Notes under the pieces: model-generated
Database searches by the model: none
Told to the model about the DNA's origin: nothing
The model's input: the letters and a program-made list of their open reading frames with translations, nothing else
Program-made: the position numbers and the translations under genes
Shown here: positions 12,117-24,732 of the stretch, piece after piece
How the letters are laid out: each line of letters starts with the position of its first letter
How positions within the stretch are numbered: position 1 is the stretch's first letter
Assembly (NCBI GenBank): GCA_003999685.1
Contig: CP021224.1
Span: forward strand, 1,612,001-1,676,000
DNA from: Taiwanofungus camphoratus
Lineage: Eukaryota; Basidiomycota; Agaricomycetes; Polyporales; Taiwanofungaceae
Length of the DNA stretch: 64,000 nt
Direction: 5' to 3'

Positions 12117-15100
12117 TTAGGACAAGATTCCAAACCCCTATCTGCAGATAGCAAACCCAAATGTGAAATGAACAAATGAATGAAACTAGGACCTCACCAA
12201 CATCCTCATAGGCAGGATTGGATAAGACCAGTGTCTCTAGGAAAGAGACTGGTGGAGGGAGACTACTTGACTACAAGTACACACCATCAATTGCCCATCA
12301 GAGAGAGAGAGGCATGAGAGGGATGGAACGATTCCTGGTAATAGTCTGGAGAGCTATTGCCTGGCAAAGAAGACTAAAGGAAGGAAGAGAAGAAGAAGAA
12401 CTTCCTTGACTGAAAACAATCAAAGAGAATGCACTCAGAATCCCGTGGGATGGACCACTCACAGCAAGCAATGATGACCTTGGACTTTTCCAACCCTCTG
12501 CTAGTGTCATTGAGCAGGGACAGGGAGGTGTAGACCTCAAGGAAGAACAACAGCATGACCACACTGAAGTAGCATCGACATCACAGATGTGGACATGTCA
12601 CTGGAAAAAGAAGAGCTGCTACCAATGTAGGAAGGCAGGACACACAGCTAAGGAGTGTCCAGAACCAAGGAAGCTGAGAAAAAGGGATCAAGGAAGCACT
12701 AGCTCTGTTGGAGCCGGCGACAAGCTTGGTGATCAGCATGGAATGGAACCCAGACTTTCACAACCCCCTGAAGTAATCGGGGGAGTAGGCTCTGGGGAGG
12801 AAGACTCTTACCCCATCATTGCTGAACCCTTGACATGCTCACCAACAGGCAAAAGCAACTTTATGCTGGAGGAAACCCAGCCTTACCCGGTCTCACTGGC
12901 TGACTACTGGAGCAGTGAGGAGTCTGATGATTCAACAGAACTATCAACAGCAGTGATCCAATGAGCATACCCAGATGAGTCAGATGATGACAGTAACCCT
13001 GCCATATTGGCAGGAATCACACATGTCAGTTATCGGAGATGAAACACCCTGTATGTCAACGGATACATCATTGTGGGGGGCATAGCTGTTGCAGCAAGAC
13101 CACTAGTCAACAGTGGAGCCAACGCCAACCTGATTCATCCAGATTTCATAAAGAAATGAGGGCTCCCTACTAGGCCTCTGCCAAGGGCAGTGACCACTTC
13201 CACCATTGATGGGAGTCCAAACAAGGGAGGATCTATCACTCATAGGGTTGAAGGAAAACTCCGGATTGAAGGGCACGACGTACCCACAAACTTTTATGTG
13301 TCAGAGATTGGGCCCCTGGGTGTGGTGCTCAGCAACCCCTGACTGAAACAGGTCAACCCAAAGATCAATTGGGACAACAGGACACTAGAGTTTGATCCAA
13401 AGAGGATCGCCAAATGGCAGGGGTACTATGCATGGATCATGAACCAACCCATGGATGAAGGCATCCCACTGTGTTGTGCCTGGGCAAATGATGACAAGGG
13501 TGAGTTGGAAAACATTGTGTGTGCATACACACAAAGCGAAGGGATCCTGGGTGTATTCAAGAACAAATCGGAACCGCTAATCGATGATGAAGGGCTGTTA
13601 GTGCCACCAAAGTACCATCTGTCAATGTTGAACTGGAGTGACCTTGCCAAGGGCTCAAAGTGATTCATAGCAACAGCCAGACAAACCAACACACCTCTGA
13701 CACCTCCAGAAGCAGAACCATGAATTGAGGACCTGATGCCCAAATACTTGCTTGACTACAAGGACCAGTTTGAAAAGGCAGCAGCCACATGATTTCTCAA
13801 ATCCTGACCATGGGATCACACCATTGAAACCAAACCTGACTTTGTGCCAAGAAAGTGCAGCATCATTCTGTTATCACGGGCTGAACAAGTTGAAATGGAC
13901 AAGTTTCTGGATGAGAACCTAGCAAAAGGCTACCTACCAAGTTGCCCATGGCCTCCCCATCATTCTTTGTGGGAAAGAAAGATGGCACACTCTGGCCCTG
14001 TCAGGACTACCAGTACCTCAACAACAGCACAGTGAAGGACATGTACCCACTCCTGCTCATTGGGAAACTGATTGACAAACTAACAAAGGCAACCGTCTTC
14101 ATGAAACTGGACCTCTGGAACAGCTACAACAATGTATGCATCAGGGAGGGTGACCAGTGGAAGGGCATGTTCATGGTTAACCATCATGGAACCAAGAAGT
14201 TAGTTGAACCAATGGTGAGGTTCTATGGCATGTGCAACGCTCCAGCAACTTTTCAACAGCTCATGAATGATGGCTTTCAAGACATGCTGGCAGAAGGATG
14301 GCTCGTCATCTACATAGATGACATCCTGATCTTTTCTGATGACACCACTATCCACAGAGAACGGACATGCCAAGTGCTGCAATGCCTTCAAGAAATGGAC
14401 CTCTTTGTCAAGCCTGAAAAGTGTGCATTTGACATTCAAGAAGTTGACTTCTTAGGAATGACCATCACACCAGGTCATGTCCACATGGTCAAGGGCAAAC
14501 TGCAGGGCATTGACAAGTGGCTGACATCAATCAAAGTCAAGGATGTTGAGTGATTCCTGGGCCTAGCCAACTACTACCACTGGTTCATACATGGGTTTTT
14601 GGACATTGCCCACCCCTTGAATGCTCTCAAGAAAAAGGGGGTGCAGTGGAACTGGACCACAAAGTGCCAAGCCACTTTCGATGAACTCAAGCACCATTTC
14701 TGTGAGGCCCCAGTACTCACTATGATCGACCCAGAGAAACATTCATGATCGAAGCTGATGCATCCTTGATAGCAACTGGAGCAGTGTTGCAGCAGGAAGA
14801 GTCTGATGGGAAACTCCATCTGATGGTGTTCCTTTCCAAATCACTACAGAAAGCTGAATGAAACTATCAGATTTATGATAGAGAACTGCTGATGATCATA
14901 CATGCACCCAAGGAATGGCACCACCACCTGGAAGGGGCAAAACACCTGGTTACAGTCATAACTGACCATAAAAACCTGATGTATTTCAGGGAGGCACAGC
15001 AACTAACACAACAACAGGCATGATGGCAATTGCTGCTGTTGCAATTTGAACTACAGTTGGAAAACTGAAAAGGCAAGCGACTCATTGTCGCTGACACATT

Positions 15101-17190
15101 AGCACAATGACCAGGTCACCCTGGTGGCGAGAGGGACAATGATGACATCATCCTCTTATCAGAAACACTGTTTGCAAAAGCTGTTAATGTCGACCTCATC
15201 GAGCGTATCCAAGAGCATTGTAGCTGTGATCAGAAGGTCATTGAGACAATTCACACCTTAAAATGGGGGAAGGTACCACCATTCAAGGGCACTGGGTTTG
15301 CACACACAACACTGGCCAATTGGGATGTACAGGATGGATTAATTTTGTACAAAAACCAAATCTACATACCCCCTAACGATGATCTATGCAGAGAAGTCAT
15401 CAGCCTATGCCACGACACCCCAGCCATGGCCCATCCTGGAGTGCAGGGAACATTTGCCATCGCCAGAAGAGACTGGTTCTGGGATGGCATGCTCACATTC
15501 ACTGAAAACTATGTGAAGGGCTGCATGAAGTGCCAGGAAAGCAAGGTTAACACACACCCAACATGGCCACCAATGCAACCAATACCCACCAAACTGAACT
15601 CCAGACCATTCTTGCACATCTCAGCTGACTTCATCATGGATTTGCCTGAATCAAAGGGCTTCGATGCACTAATGGTGGTTGTCAACTGCAAATTGTCAAA
15701 GAGGATAGTCCTGATCCCATGCAACAAGACTATTGATGCAGTCAAAATGGCTGAAGCGCTTCACCAGAACATCTATCAGTGATATGGGCTATCTGACAGG
15801 ATCATATCAGACAAAGGCCCACAATTTGCAGTGATGGTATTCTGAGAATAATGCAAGTTGACAGGTGTTAAAGTGGCCATGTCCACCACCTATCACCCTC
15901 AGTCAGATGGAAGCACTGAGCACGTCAACCAGGAACTCAAAGCAGTGTGGAGGATTCTGTGTGCAAATAACCCACATGACTGAGCAAAGTTCATCCCAGA
16001 ATTCAAATTCGCGCACAACCAGGTGCCACATGCTGGATGAAAGGAGTCACCTTTCAAGCTGATCATGAGATACAACCCAAAGGCCATTGGCTCACTGAAG
16101 GCCTCAGAAAGGTATCCATCTGTCAAAGACCAACTCTCAGCCATCAGTGAGTCCAGAAGGGAAGCCCTGGCAGCACAAGATCTGGCTGCTCAGCTCATGG
16201 TGGAAAGAATGTGGACAGCATGGAAACCATTTGAGAAGGGTACACAGGTTTGGCTAGAAGCTACTAACCTCCACCTGAAGATCCTGAAGAAGTTTGCCCC
16301 AAAGCGCATAGGACCACTCAAAATAGCCAAAGTCCTTAGACCACTGATGTACAAGCTACAGCTACCAAAGGCATGAAAGATACACCCAATATTCCATGCA
16401 TTGCTGTTGACACCATACCGGGAGACCAAGGAACATGGCCTGAACTTTATGAGGCCACCCCAGAGTTGGTCAATGAGGATGAGGAATACAAAGTTGAAGC
16501 CATTCGTGGGCATCGTGCCCAACATGGGAAATGGCAGTTCTTGATCAAATGGGTCAGATGGCCTAACTCTACTAACACATGGCAGTCTGAGGTGGACTTA
16601 GTGAACTTGCCCAACATCCTGGAGCAATATAAGAAGGCCAATAAGTTACCTGCGAAACCCCAGACCAGTGCCCGGTACACTCACATCTGCAGACACACAT
16701 ACACCTGCAGCTCACCTGGAGAACAACACTACAAGGTCCACTTATACAAACCCCTGACAGCAGTCCATGCACTTGAGCCACAGCATGGCAAACATACGAG
16801 CCCTCACACCCAGGGTACAGGCAAGGCAGACATGGGCCCATCCATACAACAAAGTTCAGGAGACGGTGCCCCCATATGCTGCATTAGACGATCCATACAA
16901 TCACTGGAGACTGGCACAACAGATCACATGGGCCCTGGTGGATGCAGACCTCTGGCCAGAGGTCAACATGAGGATGATAACATGGCCAGATCTGCACATG
17001 CTAGTCAACATCTATCAGACACTGGTAGGCATGACACATGATGCAGGTGGTCTGGCAGCCATGGAGCAGTGACGAACAGGTCTTGACATGAACAGGGACA
17101 ACCCAATGACATGGGAGCTGACCATGCTCCACATCGATGTGGGCAGAGCAGCATGGGACCTGCTTGCATACATCATGTGATCGTCCCTAG

Positions 17191-17666
17191 TGATACAATT
17201 TCTATTTCTTGTCATTACCATGGTCATTGCTTACATATGGACTATTACTGTACGGGCCCCGGATCGGCCCCACTTACGCATAGGACTCTGACTCATATCC
17301 GGGCCGCTTACCACATTCCTCATCACTCATACGTATTGCTAATACGCCTGGATCATACTACTTTCTATTTATCTATAGTCGTACCACATTACGGACCTCC
17401 TGCCCTAGAGTAGTTCTTGGTCCGTGCTCACGATACGTACTTGTATATATAGCATGTACTTAGCTTAGTTCAGACCTTAAGTCTGATCTTGTTACCACTA
17501 TATTCGTGTCTTGTATCCTCTCACTCACATCTGAGTGATACTCGCTCGAGTCTACGGACTTCACGACACTCGGTCTATATCGACCCTAAGACCTCGCCAC
17601 CTTCTATCGTGGTCAGGCCCTCACGTGTGAGGCAACATATAGGATCCGAGATACCAATTTGTATCA
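17191..17666 (+). repeat. LTR-B, 5' LTR of B
   Basis: The LTR ends are the perfect 6-bp inverted pair TGATAC/GTATCA. A TATA box (TATATATAG) lies at about 17444, giving a plausible promoter. No TGG-type tRNA primer site follows immediately (the inner flank reads AAAGATCAGACTTACG), so the primer is unclear. Confidence 0.9.
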
Positions 17667-18107
17667 AAAGATCAGACTTACGCCAAGCCGCCCCTAGTAC
17701 CATCTAGCGGGCATACATCCATTACCACGTCTTACCTCAGGACCGTCGATCCTGACTATTGGGGGTTACCTTCACGGGGAGAGGAACCACTTCTCTACGA
17801 CATCGAACAACGAGTGTTCGTAGACGCGAACCGGAACCCGATCTATCCGAGTTCACCGCTTACCTGGGTTAGAACAACATCCAGACGACCAATCCAACAA
17901 GCACAGGCCAACCTCGCTACTTACTTCCAGCGAAACCCTGTCGACGAAGGAAAAGACATCGCCATCTTATTCACGGGAGGATCGCAGGAAGCCACACCTA
18001 TCGAACCCATCCCTGAAGGCTCGTTCACCACCTCCACTTCACGAACCCCTACTCCCACTCCATCCTCTTCCACATCTACTCCTATAATATCCACACCCAC
18101 ACCTTGA
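17667..18107 (+). other. Leader region of B with an open frame lacking ATG
   Basis: A frame stays open from just inside the 5' LTR through to about 18104 and has coding-like composition (for example RTVDPDYWGLPSRGEEPLLY, and then a Thr/Pro/Ser-rich tail). It has no obvious ATG near its start. It could be a leader peptide, part of a gag precursor, or a frame kept by chance. I do not recognise a domain in it. Confidence 0.4.
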
Positions 18108-18116
18108 CGAGTCACA

Positions 18117-19145
18117 ATGGCCACAATTGGGAACATGACACAGCAGCAGCTAGAGGCACTCATCGCTTGCCTCAGCACCCAACAGCAAGGGGCTCGAGCC
18201 CTAAAGCTCGACATTCCTGCACCGGATCCATTCACCGGGCAAGGAGAAGATCTGGATCAATTCATCCAGCGGGTGGAACACTACTTCACCGCCACAAACA
18301 ACACCAACCTCAGCGATGACGCAAAAATCGCATTCGCGGTCGCCCTCATGAAGGGAGGGCAGGATGCCCGTATATGGCGCGACACATTCTACGAACGAGC
18401 AGCGGGGGGTCAAGCACCTTACAGGACATGGGACCTGTTCAAGGGATCCTTCAAGTTGGCATTTCCTGAACACGAGGGAGTGCAGCGAGCACATCAGGTG
18501 CTCATGGAATTACCAGCCAAACAGCTGAACAAGAAAACGAGGGCCACTACCAAAATGTATGTGGAGAGATTCCGACTTCTGGCCGAAAAGGCGAAGTTGA
18601 AGGACGCGACCATCGATGCGAACGGGAACCGCACCGAGAACGATTACCCTACCCTTAGGGCGATATTCATCAAGGGGCTAGACCGCCAGATCTACGCCAC
18701 ATTAGCCGGAAGGGCCACATCCGAAAGGCCGGACACCATGAAAAAATGGTATCGAGACGTCCTATCATTGGACGTGATCTACAGGGGGATCGACCAGATC
18801 TCCAACGTCACCACCTCGGTCGATTATGGGGAACCCATGGACGTAGACGCGGTCGTCACACGCTCCACACGCACCGCTTCAGCCGCCCCTAACAGGAAGC
18901 AATGGACGGATGGTTGTTCCTTGAACGAAAGCGAAAGGAAGTACCACTGCGACAACAACCTATGCTTCTATTGCCATAATAGGGGACATTCGGCACGAGA
19001 CTGTCGCAAGAAGGCGGCAGCAAGAACGAAGAACACGCCCAAGGCGCAAGACACGCGCCCTACGGATTACCGCTCTTACATCAAGAGCCTATCGGCTGAT
19101 GAAAAGAGGGAGGTCATGGAAGAATTGGCCACAGAGGATTTTTAA
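18117..19145 (+). CDS. gag: B gag polyprotein
   Basis: This 342-residue protein has the retrotransposon gag layout. An N-terminal segment with many glutamines is followed by a capsid-like core at about residues 35-200 (DPFTGQGEDLDQFIQRVEHY near the start; FKGSFKLAFPEHE; a helical stretch with MYVERFRLLAEKAKL), and then one CCHC zinc knuckle near residues 285-298 (CFYCHNRGHSARDC) with a basic tail. It should package element RNA in a particle. Its start is the first ATG of the frame (MATIGNMTQQQ), and pol follows downstream in a different frame. Of the gags seen here, only this one and E5's retain a recognisable capsid region. Confidence 0.88.
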   Translation: MATIGNMTQQQLEALIACLSTQQQGARALKLDIPAPDPFTGQGEDLDQFIQRVEHYFTATNNTNLSDDAKIAFAVALMKGGQDARIWRDTFYERAAGGQAPYRTWDLFKGSFKLAFPEHEGVQRAHQVLMELPAKQLNKKTRATTKMYVERFRLLAEKAKLKDATIDANGNRTENDYPTLRAIFIKGLDRQIYATLAGRATSERPDTMKKWYRDVLSLDVIYRGIDQISNVTTSVDYGEPMDVDAVVTRSTRTASAAPNRKQWTDGCSLNESERKYHCDNNLCFYCHNRGHSARDCRKKAAARTKNTPKAQDTRPTDYRSYIKSLSADEKREVMEELATEDF

Positions 19146-19149
19146 AGGG

Positions 19150-22100
19150 GCAGGGTGAGTCGACGCAACCGCTGCCCATTTCAGTTTCACTGTCCCGTGT
19201 TGTACTAGTAGTTCGGAATGAAAGGGCCTTACACATTCCGATTACGGTGGGACGAAAAGACGTCGAAGTGTGCGCCTTCATCGATAGTGGCGCCTCCAGG
19301 ATATTCATACATCCCAGATTTGTCAAAGAACACAACATCCGCACGGAGGCTTTACCTCGCCCAATGCCCATGTTCAATGTGGATGGAACAGCTAACAAGC
19401 AAGCCACCATCACAAAAAGAGCTCTTCTTTCGTACAAAATAGGAGGAGAACCCCGATTCGTTAAAGCCTATGTAGCCAGCATAGGGAACGAGGATATTAT
19501 CTTCGGACATACCTGGCTCAAGCTGGAAAATCCAGACATCGACTGGAAGACAGGACGGGTGGAGCTCAAACATCGCATGACTCTGGAAGAATCTAGGGAA
19601 TGGAAGAAAAACCTACTAGAGACCAGGGCCAAACGAATGGAAATCAAGAGGTTAACAGCAGAATCTCTTTCTAGAGAAATCATCAAAGCTCGCCAACCTT
19701 CGGTCGAAGAAATTGAGGACGAAGGAGATGGAGACGTCATGGATACCATGTCTCCAATCCTACCAACCACAAAGACCTCTCGTCAAACGACATCTCGAGA
19801 CTCTCCAGTCTCAACCCCGAAAGAAAACTCGGTAAACGGCATCACACTTGAACAAGCAATGGAAACAATCAACGACGATGAACTGGTCATAGCATTCATC
19901 GAAGGGGACGACCGAATCACAACGTACAAGCGGGATTCACATCCCGCGTATCGAGACGTCCCGCTTACGGAGAAGAAATACCCTCTCGATGGAGCGTATC
20001 GTCGCCTCGAAAATGGTCTCATCTGGCAGGTCAAGCATGACATTGGTCGACTCACTACCTCTACGGAACTCGCTATTAAGGAACACGCCAAGAAAGGGGA
20101 GAAACCGGTCACGGAACTCGTCCCTAAGTACCTACACGATCTCCTACCCGTATTCGACAAACAAGCGGCAGCCCGACTCCCTAAGCATACGGAACACGAC
20201 CACGAAATCAACTTGAAGGAAGATTTCAAGGAATTCAAGCAGTCCACTTATTCGCTCAACAGAGAAGAACGAGAGGAGCTGGACAAGTTCCTGGAAGAGA
20301 ACCTCCAAAAGGGGTACATCCGTCCGTCAAAATCACCATTGGCCAGTCCATTCTTCTTTGTAGAAAAGAAAGATGGGGGGTATCGACCTTGCCAGGATTA
20401 TCGGGAACTCAACGAGGGAACTATCAAGGATCGCTATCCACTTCCCCTTATATCGGAACTCCTGGAATGGCTGAACAAGGTGACCATCTTCACCAAGATG
20501 GATCTCAGGCAAGGGTACAACAATATACGGATCCGAGAAGGAGACAAATGGAAGGTGGCTTTCGGTGTCCCAGCAGCTGGGGAAGGACCTCCCTCGTTCT
20601 ATGAACCCCTGGTAATGTTCTTCGGGATGTGCAACTCACCAGCGACGTTCCAACGGATGATGAACACGGTCTTCGCAGACATGCTCAAAGAAGGATGGTT
20701 AGCAATCTACATGGACGACATCCTTATCTACTCGACGGACCCCGACGAGCATAAGAAACGAACACGACGAGTTATCGAGAGACTGCGGGATAACGACCTA
20801 TACCTCAAACCGGAGAAATGTAAATTCGATGTGCAAGAAGTCGAATTCCTAGGCATGATCATCAGACCTGGACAACTCGCGATGGACCCAGTCAAGGTAG
20901 CCGGTATCAAGGATTGGCCGATACCTAAGAACCTCAAGGAGGTTAGGTCCTTCATCGGATTCGGGAACTTCTATCGTCGCTTTATACACGGCTTCTCACA
21001 TCTGGCTCAACCTCTGGTCTCGCTTACACGAAAAGATGTCAAATGGCATTGGGACAACGAACAGCAGGAAGCTTTTGAAGCATTAAAGAAAGCTTTCCTA
21101 GAACAACCGGTTCTACAGATGCCCGACCCGGACAAACCATTCGCGTTGGAAACGGATGCATCGAAATTCACCACGGGGGCAGTCCTCAGGCAAAAAGACG
21201 ACAACGGCGATTGGCACCCATGCAGTTACATTTCCCAAAGCATGACACCAGCGGAGCGAAACTACGACGTCTACGACCGAGAACTCATGGCCGTCATGAG
21301 AGGACTCAATGAATGGAGTCACCTTCTCATCGGAAGTCCACACCCAGTCACGATTTACAGCGACCACAAAAATCTGACATACTGGAAGACAGCACGAAAT
21401 CTAAATCGAAGACAAGCACGATGGGCTCTTCGCCTATCCGAATTCGATTACAGATTAATTCATGTCCCGGGCACTCAAATGGTGCAAAATGACGTGCTGT
21501 CCCGACGCCCCAACCACGACGACAGTTCGGCAGACAATCTGGGAGTAACTGTCCTACCAGACAAGGTATGGGCAGCGGCAATCGACACGAGCCTAAGGAC
21601 TTCCATCACGAAAGCGGGCGTAAACGACCCGGTATATAAGGAAGGGCTGCATAATGCACAAAACGGCTTAGACGATCACTGGACGGTTCAAGATGGACAC
21701 CTCCTTTATGATAACCGGGTGTACATTCCCCTGGATGAGAACCTACGACAACAAACGGTCTCAAATTATCACGACCTCCCGCACGCCGGTCATCCCAGAA
21801 TTGTCAAAACCCTGGGCTCACTGCGAAGGGACTATTGGTGGCCTGGAATGGCCGACTTCATCGCCCGTTATGTTCATGGCTGTGGCACCTGCCAACAAAT
21901 GAAGGTTAACACTCACCCGGATCGTCCCGCCCTTGTCCCTATCCGAGCCGCCGCCCACGCCACACTGTTCAGCACTTTCTGTTGCGATTTCATCACGGAT
22001 CTACCCCTTTCAAACGGCTACAATGCCATATTGGTCGTAGTGGACCACGACCTTAGTAAGGGGGTAATTTTCATCCCATGCAACAAAACTATTGACGCGC

Positions 22101-23065
22101 AAGGAACGGCGAAGCTCCTTTACAACGAAGTCTACAAATGGTTTGGACTCCCAGACAAGGTGATCAGTGATCGCAGACCACAATTCGCATCAAAGGTATT
22201 CCAAGAGCTATGCCGCATGACTGGGGTGCAGTCCGCCATGAGCACGGCTTTCCATCCTCAGACAGACGGAGAAACAGAACGGGTCAATCAAGAACTCGAA
22301 GTGTACCTTCGATGCTTCACAAGTAACAACCCGGATAGGTGGTCTTCTCTACTCAGCGCAGCACAATTCGCTCACAACTCCAGAGAACATTCGACAATCA
22401 AGGCATCACCGTTTAAAGTCATGATGGGCTTCAAACCGTGAGGGATTCCCGTTGTACACAAAGGATCGGACACACCCGGCGCAGCTTATCGCCTGAAGAA
22501 CCTCCAAAAGATAAGAGAGCAAGCACACACGGCGATGGAGCTAGCCCAGGCAGTATTGGCAAAGCGGATCAAACCACGAGGGAAAGGTTTTCGTAAAGGA
22601 CAGCAGGTTTGGCTCGACTCTCGGAATCTAAAACTGCCATACCCCTCCAGGAAGTTGGCACCCAAGAGAGAGGGCCCCTTCGAAATCGTTGAAGTCCTAG
22701 GCCCGGTTTCATACAAGCTGAAACTCCCGGAGACATGGCGGGTACATCCCGTTTTCCACGCCGCCCTTTTATCGCCATTTACGGAAACGGAGATCCATGG
22801 CCAGAACTACACGAGGCCACCCCCGGAACTTATCGAAGGCGAAGACAACTACAAAGTCGAAGCTATCATCGGACATCGGGAGAACTTACGGAAAAAACAC
22901 CGCGAGTATAGGGTCAGGTGGAAAGGATATTCTTCGGCGGATGACTCATGGGAACCGGAAGCGAATTTAGCCGGTACTGCGGAGGAACTCCTGGGAGCAT
23001 ATAAGGAGAAGAAGAACTTGAGCAGAGACCAGTTCACTCCCTTCAGACGAACTACCACCCGCTAG
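19150..23065 (+). mobile_element. pol: B pol region: protease, RT, RNase H, integrase, chromodomain
   Basis: The order of parts is typical of chromoviruses. An aspartic protease lies about 19270-19560 (FIDSGAS). RT is about 20270-20870, with box YMDDILIYS at about 20708-20734. RNase H is about 21110-21490 (TDASKFTTGA, YDRELMA, YSDHKNL). Integrase has its HHCC zinc part about 21768-21905 (CGTCQQMK) and a core to about 22430 ([21 protein letters not shown]). A GPY-like module (GPFEIVEVLGPVSYKL) lies about 22670-22790 and the chromodomain about 22843-23010 (YRVRWKGY...DDSWEPEANL). The chromodomain is expected to steer integration towards modified histones. This whole region has about one break. 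Confidence 0.88.
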
Positions 23066-23069
23066 TAAC

Positions 23070-24455
23070 ATGCCTCGCCAGTCTAACACCACCGCCCAAG
23101 CTGCCGCTCGTGGCCGAGCCCGTGCCTTCCTTGCCACTCAACGTGCTACCCGCACACCTCAGACGGCCACCTCTCCTACGGTAGCACCATCCTCGTCATT
23201 GGCATCCTCTACGTCCACTGGTAACGGACCACTTTTTGGATTTCAAACCGCCGCGCACTTTCGCAACCCCGTGCCGGGAGAAGGCGCTTTACCTCGACAA
23301 GCCGACGTCCTCTACTACCCGCGCTTCATCTACGACGTGGACCCAGTCCTCCTCGACATCCTGGTTCGACACTCAAGGGACATCGCACGATTACTTGGGT
23401 CCCTACCCAATACGCAAAATAACCAGGACGAGCAGGAGGCTTTCGGAGAGTACATCGATGCCAGGTTGCAATATTTAGGAGCGGTAGACAACGCAATGGA
23501 ACAGCTGGCCATATGGAAGGACCAAATCCGGCAGTTAGACTTCAAGGTGGTCCGCACCTTACGACGGATGGATGATATGTCCATGGCCCGCCACCTTCAG
23601 GACATGATCGCCCTGCACCGACGAACCAATCACCATAGGTTCGTACGAAGATCTCAGCCCGACATTGTCACACGCGGACCCACCCCGCCACCTGAACCCG
23701 AGGACCCTTTGCAAACCTTCATCGACACCCCGGCCGGACAAGAATCCATTGGAGCCGTTCTCAGTAGGATCGACTCCCTCCCAAACTATATGCGCCCTGG
23801 ACCCAATTGGAGACCCCGAGGACACTGCCACGCCTGCGGCAGCATGATGCACTGGGTACGTGACTGCCCCGACTACACCTGTGCCAGGTGTCATCGCACG
23901 GCCCCGGGGCATCTATCCCGAGAATGCACAGTAGCCCGCCACGCTTCCGCCCCACCCATCCTGCCCGCCCCTGAAGAGGATCATCGTCGTGAGCTAGTTG
24001 ACTCAATCCACCGCCCCACGCAGGCACCCATCCCGGTCATGTCGGCCACCAATCCTCCTCACGTCCTTATGTCTCGAAGGGAGCAACCCCTTCCCCCTAC
24101 CCCATCTCGCCCCAGGGCAAATACGACAGCCGGTCCATCGCGGACCGATACGCCTCACCCTCACCCACGCGCACCTGGCCCACCACGCAACCATTTATCC
24201 GGTCCGGGTGTACCACCCGACCAACACCTCGCAGAACCCGGGGCAAGTATTGGCCCTTTCACTCGTGGCCCAGACGGCCGATTCACTCCTCCCCCAGTCA
24301 TCCCACCTCCCTCATCCAGTTATCACGTCCCCCCTGTCGTTTCTCCACCACCTGCTTACCGCCGTGGGACTTACGATCCGCCCTCGAACTCCTACATGAA
24401 TGACGACGAGTGGGACGACTACGGGTTCGAGGATTACGGTGATGGTGAACAGTAG
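23070..24455 (+). CDS. B third ORF: paired zinc-knuckle, proline-rich protein
   Basis: The ATG lies four bases after the end of pol and the frame runs 461 codons to shortly before the 3' LTR. The N-terminus (residues 1-50) is Ala/Thr/Ser-rich and basic. Residues about 80-190 look alpha-helical (DPVLLDILVRHSRDIARLL). Then come two zinc knuckles: C253-C256-H261-C266 (CX2CX4HX4C) and C271-C274-H281-C286 (CX2CX6HX4C). A long Pro-rich tail follows, with an acidic Tyr/Asp end (DDYGFEDYGDGEQ). Gag and pol are already present, so this is an extra gene, probably a nucleic-acid-binding accessory protein; that function is inference. Close coupling to pol suggests reinitiation or a spliced message. I do not recognise the family. 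Confidence 0.8.
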   Translation: MPRQSNTTAQAAARGRARAFLATQRATRTPQTATSPTVAPSSSLASSTSTGNGPLFGFQTAAHFRNPVPGEGALPRQADVLYYPRFIYDVDPVLLDILVRHSRDIARLLGSLPNTQNNQDEQEAFGEYIDARLQYLGAVDNAMEQLAIWKDQIRQLDFKVVRTLRRMDDMSMARHLQDMIALHRRTNHHRFVRRSQPDIVTRGPTPPPEPEDPLQTFIDTPAGQESIGAVLSRIDSLPNYMRPGPNWRPRGHCHACGSMMHWVRDCPDYTCARCHRTAPGHLSRECTVARHASAPPILPAPEEDHRRELVDSIHRPTQAPIPVMSATNPPHVLMSRREQPLPPTPSRPRANTTAGPSRTDTPHPHPRAPGPPRNHLSGPGVPPDQHLAEPGASIGPFTRGPDGRFTPPPVIPPPSSSYHVPPVVSPPPAYRRGTYDPPSNSYMNDDEWDDYGFEDYGDGEQ

Positions 24456-24732
24456 GGGTGCTGTTTGCTTGAGGCGGTAGGTTGCAAGCGGTGCTGGGTC
24501 CTTACCCGGCCGCCCACATGCCTACATTGCATTGCACGAGGCTTACACGATGTCGTGGGTCCTTACCCGGTCGCTGTCTGTCTCACACGGAACGAGATGA
24601 AACACTCTCATTGGGATTCGAGGTGAAACATCCTCACGGTACGCGGTGAAACACCCGCACGGCTGAAGAACATTTTTATTTAACGGAAAATCAAGTAGGG
24701 TCGTTCGGAGATCGACCTTAGTAAGGGGGTAA

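Noticed and set aside
12587-17041. A non-standard genetic code, because recurring in-frame stops interrupt many recognisable domains
   Set aside because: Actin, FunK1 and the B third ORF read normally with standard stops. Decay of old elements explains the stops.
17489-17707. A short protein inside LTR-B (also at 25031 and 10784)
   Set aside because: The frame covers the transcribed part of the LTR and merely recurs because the LTR does.
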